A stretch of DNA of 64,000 nucleotides from Allobosea sp. LC85 (GTDB taxonomy: Bacteria > Pseudomonadota > Alphaproteobacteria > Rhizobiales > Beijerinckiaceae): NCBI RefSeq assembly GCF_000735605.1, contig NZ_JPKG01000046.1, positions 171,704-235,703 on the forward strand, written 5' to 3'. Below, one piece after another: positions 57,141 to 64,000 of the stretch (positions are counted from its first letter, which is position 1; every line of letters begins with the position of its first letter). The notes below the pieces were generated by a model. That model was not told the DNA's origin. It did not search any database and saw nothing but the letters and a program-made list of their open reading frames with translations. Made by a program: the position numbers and the translations under genes.

Positions 57141-58040
57141 ATGCTGCCGAAGATTGCCGCCGCTACCCTTGCCTTGTGCGCCCTTTCCGCCAACACCTTC
57201 GCCGCCGACCTGCCCTCGCGCAAAGGCACGCCTGCTGCCCCGCCTGTGCTTTCGGCCTGCACCGAGAGCGAAGGCATCCCGACCGACGCCTTCGGCTTCA
57301 CAACCGGCTCCGATGTGGCGGATGTCGGTTCCTTCGGGCCGAGCCTGACCTATGGCGGCGGCTTCGGCACGCGCAGCGGCCGGTCGAACGCCCACGGCGC
57401 ACAGCTCCAGGGCTCCTACGGGCTCTTCCCCTGCTTCGAGATCGGCCCCTATCTGCTCGGCGGCTACACCAACGCCTCTGCCGGCGGGATCAGTGCGGAT
57501 TCGCGCAGCTATGGCGCCGGCGTCGAGATGAAATACCGCCTGTTCGGCCGCGACCTGAATGGCATCGGTCTGACGGTGGTGCTCGATCCCAGCGTCAATC
57601 GCACCGATCCGGACGGCGCCGGCCGCTTCACCACCTTCAACACCGGCATCCGCCTCTTCGCCGACAAGACGCTGGTCCCGGGCAAGCTCTATGCCGCGCT
57701 CAATCTCTCGCAGGACATGACCTGGACCGGCCCGGATCCCTATGGCCGCTCCTCGACCTTCACGGCCTCCGGGTCACTGGCCTGGCAGGTCGTCGACGGC
57801 ATCTATCTCAGCGGCGAGGTGCGCCATCTGCGGCGCTACAACGATCTCGGCTTCGGCAAAGAAGCCGGCTACGCCACATTCGCCGGCCCTGGCGTGTACT
57901 GGCAGGCGACGAAGCAACTCGCGCTCTCGGCCGCCTACAACGTCCAGGTCGCGGGCAAGGCCAAGGGCGAGCCCGGCAATCTCGATCTCACCAATTTCAG
58001 CCAGCATCTCGTCAAGGTGAAGGCCGCCTACAGCTTCTGA
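57141..58040 (+). CDS. Outer-membrane beta-barrel protein (porin-like)
   Basis: A 299-residue protein with a signal peptide (MLPKIAAATLALCALSANTFA, cleavage near AFAAD at about 22). The mature chain alternates polar/aromatic beta strands (GGGFGTRSG, GPYLLGGYTN, YGAGVEMKYRLF, GIRLFAD, LYAALNLS) and ends KVKAAYSF, a C-terminal aromatic typical of barrel assembly. Length and strand count fit a small 12-14-stranded barrel; the exact family is unclear. ATG 57141 begins the signal. Convergent with gpmI. Confidence 0.8.
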   Translation: MLPKIAAATLALCALSANTFAADLPSRKGTPAAPPVLSACTESEGIPTDAFGFTTGSDVADVGSFGPSLTYGGGFGTRSGRSNAHGAQLQGSYGLFPCFEIGPYLLGGYTNASAGGISADSRSYGAGVEMKYRLFGRDLNGIGLTVVLDPSVNRTDPDGAGRFTTFNTGIRLFADKTLVPGKLYAALNLSQDMTWTGPDPYGRSSTFTASGSLAWQVVDGIYLSGEVRHLRRYNDLGFGKEAGYATFAGPGVYWQATKQLALSAAYNVQVAGKAKGEPGNLDLTNFSQHLVKVKAAYSF

Positions 58041-58054
58041 TCAGCCGAAGTTGA

Positions 58055-59569
58055 TCAGCGCAACAGCGAGCAGCCGGTCATCTCGTCCGGCTGCTTCAGC
58101 CCCATCAATGCCAGCAGAGTCGGCGCGACATCGGCAAGCCTGCCATCGGCCAGCGCCGTCGCCTCGCCGCCGATCAGCATGACGGGCACCGGAAATGTCG
58201 TGTGGGCGGTATGCGGCTTGCCGGTCACCGGATCGACCATCAACTCGCTGTTGCCGTGATCGGCCGTGACGAGCAGCGCGCCGCCCGCCTGCTCGATCGC
58301 CTTGGCGATCCGCCCCAGGCCCGCATCGACGGTTTCGACCGCCTCGATCGCCGCCGCGAGCACTCCGGTATGCCCGACCATGTCGGGATTGGCGAAGTTC
58401 AGCACGAGGAGATCGTATCGCCCCGAATTGATCGCCTCGACGGCGCGATCGGCCAGCTCCGGCGCCGACATTTCGGGCTGCAGATCATAGGTCGCGACCT
58501 TGGGAGACGGCACCATCACCCGGTCCTCGCCGGGATAGAGCCGCTCCTCGCCACCATTGAAGAAATAGGTCACATGCGGATACTTCTCGGTCTCCGCCAT
58601 GCGGACCTGCATCCGCCCTGCCTTGGCGACCGTCTCTCCGAGACCGTTCGAGAGCATCTGCGGCGGAAACAGCGCCGGCATGATCTTGTCGAGCTCAGCA
58701 CTATAGGAGGTCATGCTGACCGCCCTGGCGAGCCTCGGCACGCGCGACCGAACAAAGCCCTGGAAATCCGGGTCGAGTACCGCAGCCAGAATCTCGCGAA
58801 TCCGGTCCGAGCGGAAATTGAAGCTGAGCAGCCCGTCGCCGTCCCGCATACCGGCATAGCCGCCGATCACGGTTGGAACGATGAACTCGTCGTTGACGCC
58901 CTCGGCATAGGCGCCGGCGATCGCCTCCTCGGCCGTTGCGAAGGCCTTGCCCTCGCCCAGCACCATGGCGCGCCAGGCCTGTTCGACGCGCTCCCAGCGA
59001 TTGTCCCGATCCATCGCGAAATAGCGGCCCGACAGGCTGCCGATCATCGCTTCCTTCGGCAGAGCAGCCGCGAAGTCGCGTACATATTCGGCCGCCGATT
59101 GCGGCGGGGTGTCACGTCCATCCGTGAAGACGTGGACGCACACCGGAATACCCTGCCCGGTTAGAATGCGTGCCAGCGCCACCGCGTGATCCTGATGCGC
59201 ATGCACGCCGCCCGGCGAGACGAGGCCAAGCAGGTGACAGGTGCCACCCGTCTCTCTGAGCTTCGCGACAAGCCCGGTCGCATCGAGCGCCTGCGCGATC
59301 GACTTGTCCTGGATCGCCCGGTTGATGCGCGGCAGGTCCTGCATGACGACGCGCCCCGCGCCGAGATTGAGATGGCCGACCTCAGAATTGCCCATCTGCC
59401 CTTCCGGCAAACCGACATCGAGCCCCGAGGTTTTCAGGAAAGCGCGCGGCGCACTGGTCCAGTAGCGATCGAAATTCGGCGTATTCGCCAGCTTCACTGC
59501 ATTGTTGGCTTCATCCTCGCGCCAGCCCCAGCCATCGAGGACCATCAGCATCACGGGGCGGTTCGACAT
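58055..59569 (-). CDS. gpmI: Phosphoglycerate mutase, 2,3-bisphosphoglycerate-independent
   Basis: A 504-residue manganese enzyme of glycolysis/gluconeogenesis. The phosphoserine nucleophile is Ser62 in GQMGNSEVGHLNLGAG, at the same number as in the Geobacillus enzyme; metal ligands are seen in LDGWG (Asp12), TADHGNSELM and PHTAHTT. ATG 59569 (MSNRPVMLMVLDGWG) is decided by the conserved N terminus. Single gene. Confidence 0.96.
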   Translation of the reverse strand: MSNRPVMLMVLDGWGWREDEANNAVKLANTPNFDRYWTSAPRAFLKTSGLDVGLPEGQMGNSEVGHLNLGAGRVVMQDLPRINRAIQDKSIAQALDATGLVAKLRETGGTCHLLGLVSPGGVHAHQDHAVALARILTGQGIPVCVHVFTDGRDTPPQSAAEYVRDFAAALPKEAMIGSLSGRYFAMDRDNRWERVEQAWRAMVLGEGKAFATAEEAIAGAYAEGVNDEFIVPTVIGGYAGMRDGDGLLSFNFRSDRIREILAAVLDPDFQGFVRSRVPRLARAVSMTSYSAELDKIMPALFPPQMLSNGLGETVAKAGRMQVRMAETEKYPHVTYFFNGGEERLYPGEDRVMVPSPKVATYDLQPEMSAPELADRAVEAINSGRYDLLVLNFANPDMVGHTGVLAAAIEAVETVDAGLGRIAKAIEQAGGALLVTADHGNSELMVDPVTGKPHTAHTTFPVPVMLIGGEATALADGRLADVAPTLLALMGLKQPDEMTGCSLLR

Positions 59570-59685
59570 GCGGCAACCTGTGGGCATCAGTGAAAAACTG
59601 CTTGTGCGGATATCACGCACCGCGCCGGCAGCGCGAGTGCTAAGAAGAAGCATCGATTCCCGATCCTACGGCAAGGGAGCCGCCC

Positions 59686-60429
59686 ATGGCGATCAAAGCC
59701 CTCGTTTTCGACGCCTATGGCACCTTGTTCGACATCCAATCGGTTGCCGGCGTCATTGACGAGGCATTTCCTGGCCATGGCGAGACGATCACCCAGATCT
59801 GGCGGCTGAAGCAGCTCGAATATACCTGGCTCAGGGCGCTGATGGGCCGTTACGAGGATTTCTGGACGGTCACGCGCGACTCGCTTGATTTCACGCTGGC
59901 GACACTCGGGCTGGCGGCGACGCCTGATCTGGTCGCGAGAATTGCGGCAGCCTATGACGCGCTCGCGCTCTACCCGGAGGCACTGCAGGCACTCAAGGAA
60001 CTAGCGGGGTTCCGCCTTGCCATCTTCTCGAATGGCAGCCCGGCCATGCTGAAACGCCTCGTCGCTCATGCCGGCATCGACGGACTGCTGGAAACCGTGA
60101 TCAGCGTCGACGAGATCGGTGTCTACAAGCCGGATCCCCGTGGCTATGAACTGGTCGAAAAGCGGCTGGGCCTCACCGGAGTGGAGGTCCTCTTCGTTTC
60201 CTCCAACGGCTTCGATATCGCCGGAGCCAAGGCCTATGGCTTCACCGTCGCACGCATCGCACGCATTCCTGCAACAGCCCTGCGCGCCGAGTTGGCGGAC
60301 ACCGGCATGATCGGTCCCGGCGCTCTGTTCAAGGCCCTGCGCATGCAGCCGGAACGGCTCGGGGCGGGCGCCGACCTCACTATCGCGAGGCTGACGGATC
60401 TTGCAGCCTACGCCGCGAAACAGCGGTAA
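59686..60429 (+). CDS. Haloacid dehalogenase, type II (HAD family)
   Basis: A 247-residue L-2-haloacid dehalogenase-like enzyme. Nucleophile Asp9 in VFDAYGTLFD, motif II SNGSP, Lys in VYKPDPRGYEL and SSNGFDIAGAKAYG (motif IV with Asp). The YTWLRALMGRYEDFW segment of the cap domain is typical of type II dehalogenases. It hydrolyses 2-haloacids to hydroxyacids or acts on a related phosphoester. The GST gene starts 38 bases later, so both may be one detoxification unit. Confidence 0.9.
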   Translation: MAIKALVFDAYGTLFDIQSVAGVIDEAFPGHGETITQIWRLKQLEYTWLRALMGRYEDFWTVTRDSLDFTLATLGLAATPDLVARIAAAYDALALYPEALQALKELAGFRLAIFSNGSPAMLKRLVAHAGIDGLLETVISVDEIGVYKPDPRGYELVEKRLGLTGVEVLFVSSNGFDIAGAKAYGFTVARIARIPATALRAELADTGMIGPGALFKALRMQPERLGAGADLTIARLTDLAAYAAKQR

Positions 60430-60467
60430 GACCCGCTCGATCCCCCTGCGTCAGGAGACCCCGATCA

Positions 60468-61154
60468 ATGATCAAGTTCTACTATCATCCGTCGCCGAAC
60501 CCCGCGAAGATCGCACTGTTTCTTGAGGAAGCCGGGCTGCCCTACGAGATGGTGCCGGTCGATACCCGGCGCGGCGACCAGTTCAAGCCCGAGTTCCTGG
60601 CGATCAATCCCAATGCCAAGACGCCGGCCCTGACCGATGGCGACGTCACGATCTTCGACTCGAACGCTATCCTGCTCTATCTCGCGGAGAAGACCGGCAA
60701 GTTCCTCCCCGAGAACACGCCGGCGGCGCGAGGCCAGATGCTCTCCTGGCTGATGTTCGTTGCTACCGGCATCGGCCCCTATTGCGGGCAGGCCGTGCAC
60801 TTCACCCGTTTCGCGCCTGAGAAGATCCCCTACGCAATCAACCGTTATTCGCGCGAGGCCGAGCGGCACTGGGCCATCATCAACGACCAGCTCGGCAAGC
60901 ATCGTTACATGCTGGGAGACAGCTACACGCTGATCGACATGTCGGTCTGGGGCTGGTCGACGCGCGCCGCCTTCGCTCTCGGCGAAGAGGCCTTCGGCAA
61001 GCTGACCAACGTCAAGCGCCATCTCGATGAGATTTCCGCTCGCCCTGCCGCTCAGCGCGCTGTGGCCTTGAAGGACCAGTTTGCCTTCAAGACGGAATTC
61101 GACGAAGAGGCACGCAAGTTCCTGTTCCCGCAGAACGCCCATCTCGTGGCGTGA
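60468..61154 (+). CDS. Glutathione S-transferase family protein 2
   Basis: A 228-residue GST. N domain: KFYYHPSPNPAKIALFLEEAG, NPNAKTPAL (cis-Pro), DSNAILLYLAEKTG (glutathione Ser). C domain: RYMLGDSYTLIDMSVWGW, the Asp that stabilises the fold. It resembles the GstA/YfcG/nu-like group using a Ser/Asn-type activator. Its N terminus is well defined from ATG 60468 after GGAGACCC. The TGA stop is followed by a family B repeat. Confidence 0.92.
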   Translation: MIKFYYHPSPNPAKIALFLEEAGLPYEMVPVDTRRGDQFKPEFLAINPNAKTPALTDGDVTIFDSNAILLYLAEKTGKFLPENTPAARGQMLSWLMFVATGIGPYCGQAVHFTRFAPEKIPYAINRYSREAERHWAIINDQLGKHRYMLGDSYTLIDMSVWGWSTRAAFALGEEAFGKLTNVKRHLDEISARPAAQRAVALKDQFAFKTEFDEEARKFLFPQNAHLVA

Positions 61155-61159
61155 GCCCA

Positions 61160-61270
61160 GAGCATGCTGCGAAAAAGTGGCAACGGTTTTTCGCATAAAG
61201 CATGCTCTAAACTATGAGAGCCGATAACGTTTTCTGCGTTTGGACGATTTCGTCCAAACGCAGCGTGATC
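61160..61270 (-). repeat. Intergenic palindromic repeat, family B, copy 3
   Basis: Reversed relative to copies 1 and 2: AGAGCATGCTGCGAAAAAGT ... GCATAAAGCATGCTCTA, then GCGTTTGGACGATTTCGTCC. Two near-perfect hairpins, as in the other copies. Confidence 0.92.
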
Positions 61271-61304
61271 CAAGCTTGGGCGGGGCCGGTTCGTGCCGGT
61301 TCGC

Positions 61305-61904
61305 TCAGGCCGCGATCACGAAATCGAACCGGCCGAGACGCCCACCGTCGGCAGCGCGAATATCCATCAGCAGCGCGCGGTCGAAGATACCGTCGCGCGC
61401 ATTGCCGGGCTCGCTCGGGAAATAAAGCTGGGTCGTCAGGAGCGGCCCCTGTCCCGCCCGAACCTTCACGTGGAAATGACGTGTCCGGCCGGGATAGAGG
61501 CCGGGCATGCGGGTGATGAACTGATATCGGCCCTGCGCGTCGGTGAACTGGTGGCCCCGGAAGAGAAAGCCCGCGTTGTCATAGTCGCCGTTCGCATTGG
61601 CATGCCAGAGATCGACCAGGGCTCCGCCGACCGGGCGACATTGCGGCGTCAGCACGAAACCGGACAGTACCAGCATCTCGCCTGGCCCATCTCCGCGCAG
61701 ATCCTGCTTCAGCGGTGAGGACGGCGTGAAATACGGCCCCTCGGTCTGGCGTCTGGTAGCCGCCGCCCTGCCCTCGCAGGCAGGCGTCATCGGCAGTTCC
61801 GTTCCCTGGCCCAGGGCAGGTTCGGGACGAGACAGCGCCGCCAGCCCGGCGGCAGCGAGCGCAGAAGCGACGAGATCGCGGCGGTTGAACCCAGCTTGCG
61901 GCAT
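61305..61904 (-). CDS. Intradiol ring-cleavage dioxygenase family protein, exported
   Basis: A 199-residue protein. The N terminus NRRDLVASALAAAGLAALS looks like a Tat signal. The catalytic fold follows: QTEGPYFTP, LVLSGFVLTPQCRPVGGALVDLW, GRYQFITRMPGLYPGRTRHFH, where Tyr and His residues are the usual Fe(III) ligands. It is shorter than catechol/protocatechuate dioxygenases, which matches small exported members of unknown substrate. Single gene, divergent from fhs. Confidence 0.87.
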   Translation of the reverse strand: MPQAGFNRRDLVASALAAAGLAALSRPEPALGQGTELPMTPACEGRAAATRRQTEGPYFTPSSPLKQDLRGDGPGEMLVLSGFVLTPQCRPVGGALVDLWHANANGDYDNAGFLFRGHQFTDAQGRYQFITRMPGLYPGRTRHFHVKVRAGQGPLLTTQLYFPSEPGNARDGIFDRALLMDIRAADGGRLGRFDFVIAA

Positions 61905-62084
61905 CGCGCACCCCCAATCCGGTTCCCTGTTCAGTAGCCCCTCCCCTCGGGCGAGGGCCGGAGCCTTGCCAAAATATGGACGCAGCGTTCCGGGAAAGCA
62001 GTGGCAGATTGGCCCGTTTCACGGCACTGTGACCGCCGATTCCGCGTGCTCCGGTCTGGGTCGCGACGCGGCGAAGGAAACCGT

Positions 62085-63758
62085 ATGCCGACCGATATCG
62101 AAATTGCCCGCGCAACCGCACTCACACCCATCGCCAGCATCGCCGAAAAGGTCGGGATTCCCGAAGAGGCCCTTCATCCCCACGGCAAGTACATCGCGAA
62201 GATCGATGGCGCCGCGATCCCGGATTTCGAGCAGCGGCCGGATGGAAAGCTGATCCTCGTCACGGCGATCAGCCCGACACCCGCCGGCGAAGGCAAGACC
62301 ACCACGACCGTTGGCCTCGGCGACGGGCTGACCCGCCTCGGCAAGCGCACCATGATCGCGCTGCGCGAACCCTCGCTCGGTCCCTGCTTCGGCATGAAGG
62401 GCGGGGCCGCCGGCGGCGGATATGCGCAGGTCGTGCCGATGGAACAGATCAATCTGCATTTCACCGGCGATTTCCACGCCATCACCAGCGCCCACAACCT
62501 GCTCGCAGCGCTGGTCGACAATCACATCTATTGGGGCAACGCGCTCGACTTCGACGCCCGCAATGTCGCACTGCGCCGCGTTATGGACATGAATGATCGC
62601 GCCTTGCGGCAGGTCGTGTCGTCGCTGGGCGGCAACGGCAACGGCTATCCACGCGAGGACGGTTTCGACATCACGGTCGCCTCGGAAGTCATGGCGATCT
62701 TCTGCCTTGCCCGCGACCATGCCGATCTCGAGGAGCGGCTTGGCCGCATCGTCGTGGGACGCAGCCGCGACAAGCGCGCGATCACTGCCGCTGAACTGAA
62801 GGCCACCGGCGCGATGAGCGTCCTGCTCAAGGACGCACTCATGCCGAACCTCGTGCAGAGCCTGGAAGGCACGCCGGCCTTCGTCCATGGCGGGCCGTTC
62901 GCCAATATCGCCCATGGCTGCAACTCGGTGATCGCGACCCGCGCCGCGCTGAAGCTCGCCGATTATGTCGTGACAGAAGCCGGCTTCGGCGCCGATCTCG
63001 GCGCGGAAAAATTCTTCGACATCAAGTGCCGCAAGGCCGACCTCAAGCCGGCCGCTGCTGTCGTGGTCGCGACCGTCCGCGCGCTGAAGATGCATGGTGG
63101 CGCGGCCAAGGACGCGCTCGGCCAGGAAAACCTGAAGGCGCTCGAAGCCGGGCTCGCCAACCTGACGCGCCATGTCGTCAACATCCGGAAATTCGGCGTT
63201 CCTCCGATCGTCGCCATCAACAATTTCGACAGCGACACCCATGCCGAGCACGAGCTGATCCGCCACTATTGCCGCAACCATCTCGGCGTCGAAGCCGTGA
63301 TCTGCCGGCACTGGGCCGAAGGCGGCGCGGGTGCGGAGGAACTGGCCCGCAAGGTCGCTGCACTTGCCGACGAAGACGAGGCCGATTTCGCGCCGCTCTA
63401 TCCAGACGCCATGCGGTTGCGCGACAAGCTGCAGACCATTGCCGAGGAAATCTACGGCGCGGCCGGCATCTCTCATGACGCCAAGATTGGCGCGCGCTTC
63501 GCAGAACTCGAAGCCGCCGGGCATGGACATCTTCCCGTCTGCGTGGCCAAGACCCAGTACTCCTTCTCCGTCGATCCCACTCTACGCGGCGCACCATCGG
63601 GCCACATCGTCCCGGTCCGTGAACTTCGCCTCTCGGCCGGGGCCGGCTTCGTCGTCGCGATCTGCGGGGACATCATGACCATGCCCGGTCTGCCGCGTGA
63701 GCCCGCCGCAGAACGCATCCATATCGACGCGGAAGGACAGATCGAAGGCCTCTTCTGA
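62085..63758 (+). CDS. fhs: Formate-tetrahydrofolate ligase
   Basis: A 557-residue enzyme joining formate to tetrahydrofolate with ATP. P-loop TPAGEGKTTT at 65-74, EPSLGPCFGMKGGAAGGGYA, NGNGYPREDGFDITVASEVMAI, and the C-terminal DIMTMPGLPREPAAERI. ATG 62085 is preceded by GAAGGAAACC; the frame is open further upstream but is not conserved. Feeds one-carbon units, as in methylotrophs and serine/formate metabolism. An IS element follows the gene. Confidence 0.97.
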   Translation: MPTDIEIARATALTPIASIAEKVGIPEEALHPHGKYIAKIDGAAIPDFEQRPDGKLILVTAISPTPAGEGKTTTTVGLGDGLTRLGKRTMIALREPSLGPCFGMKGGAAGGGYAQVVPMEQINLHFTGDFHAITSAHNLLAALVDNHIYWGNALDFDARNVALRRVMDMNDRALRQVVSSLGGNGNGYPREDGFDITVASEVMAIFCLARDHADLEERLGRIVVGRSRDKRAITAAELKATGAMSVLLKDALMPNLVQSLEGTPAFVHGGPFANIAHGCNSVIATRAALKLADYVVTEAGFGADLGAEKFFDIKCRKADLKPAAAVVVATVRALKMHGGAAKDALGQENLKALEAGLANLTRHVVNIRKFGVPPIVAINNFDSDTHAEHELIRHYCRNHLGVEAVICRHWAEGGAGAEELARKVAALADEDEADFAPLYPDAMRLRDKLQTIAEEIYGAAGISHDAKIGARFAELEAAGHGHLPVCVAKTQYSFSVDPTLRGAPSGHIVPVRELRLSAGAGFVVAICGDIMTMPGLPREPAAERIHIDAEGQIEGLF

Positions 63759-63788
63759 GCCTTTTGCACCTGGATTAAGGATCGTGGG

Positions 63789-64000
63789 GATTCACAAAGT
63801 GTCAGAGATGTGATTCACCCTTTGGATGGAACGCTACGTTTTGACGGACGCCCAATGGGCGAAGATGGAGCCGCACTGTCTGGGGAAGCCGACCGATCCG
63901 GGGCGGAGCGGGAGCGACAATCGCCGGTTCGTGGAAGCGGTTCTGTGGATCGCTCGCACGGGGAGCCCCTGGCGCGACCTGCCTGAGCATTTCGGGAACT
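63789..64000 (+). mobile_element. Left end of an IS5-family insertion sequence, cut by the window edge
   Basis: The inverted-repeat candidate starts about 63786 (GGGGATTCACAAAGTGTCAG) and GATTCAC recurs at 63812. The transposase gene follows at 63826. The right end lies outside the window, so the terminal repeat and target duplication cannot be checked. Confidence 0.7.
63826..64000 (+). CDS. IS5-family transposase, N-terminal part
   Basis: 58 residues are visible before the window ends: MERYVLTDAQWAKMEPHCLG, then GRSGSDNRRFVEAVLWIARTGSPWRDLP. This is the N-terminal DUF4096-type domain of IS5-group (IS427-like) transposases. The catalytic DDE part lies beyond the edge. Intact as far as seen; whether the full copy is intact cannot be told. 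Confidence 0.9.
   Translation, partial: MERYVLTDAQWAKMEPHCLGKPTDPGRSGSDNRRFVEAVLWIARTGSPWRDLPEHFGN

Noticed and set aside
1..64000. CRISPR arrays, rRNA genes and intact tRNA genes
   Set aside because: No evenly spaced direct repeats, no rRNA-like blocks and no complete cloverleaf were seen while reading the window.

Overview
The window looks like chromosome from a GC-rich alphaproteobacterium of the order Hyphomicrobiales, and most resembles Bosea. This is inferred from gene content (TIGR02301 protein, DUF1499, HTH-RibB fusion, LivM-LivG fusion), from the predominance of ATG/GTG starts with 4-base ATGA/GTGA overlaps, and from two families of intergenic palindromic repeats of the kind seen in that group. 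No rRNA gene, intact tRNA gene or CRISPR array was seen.

Layout. 1-3326: the end of an integrated element (cut-off gene, serine resolvase, small unknown protein, DUF1254/DUF1214 protein). It finishes at a 24-base copy of a tRNA-Pro 3' end, followed by what was probably that tRNA gene's terminator. 3524-8088: core genes (small lipoprotein, BioY biotin transporter with promoter and terminator, MBL hydrolase, DUF1499 protein, acyl-CoA synthetase). 8287-16808: a MocR regulator divergent from an operon of class II HMG-CoA reductase, a branched-chain-type ABC importer and HMG-CoA lyase. This reads as a mevalonate uptake and degradation locus. 17069-25736: MarR regulator, patatin, amidase, class III aminotransferase, phosphoesterase, ApbA/PanE-like reductase, L,D-transpeptidase and an HDAC-like deacetylase.

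25907-28372 carries an HTH-RibB fusion with a degenerate GTP cyclohydrolase II domain, and aroC. 28527-32537 is one 1336-residue gene with the architecture of epsilon-poly-L-lysine synthetase: adenylation domain, carrier domain, then three membrane-anchored tandem C-terminal domains. 32764-40577 is housekeeping: a phosphatase, folP-folB-folK, fabI, a CbpA-type DnaJ, pdxH, an SDR/NUDIX/TIGR02301 chain. 40795-44494 is an ECF sigma factor of the ECF42 type with three YCII (DGPF) proteins and a RibD_C protein. Three nearly identical promoter-like sequences in front of these genes probably form its local regulon.

44513-50460 holds pyrC, ygfZ, tag, an HD hydrolase, a GNAT protein and malate synthase. 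50520-63758 holds a DUF2721 protein, a DUF1254 gene remnant, a divergent MFS/LysR pair, two GSTs, a DUF3616/NUDIX pair, an outer-membrane barrel protein, gpmI, a haloacid dehalogenase, an intradiol dioxygenase and formate-tetrahydrofolate ligase. The right edge cuts an IS5-family transposase.

The loci that most deserve follow-up are the mevalonate locus, the Pls-like cationic polymer synthetase, and the ECF42 sigma factor with its visible promoters. All functions are read from sequence by eye; no database search was run.
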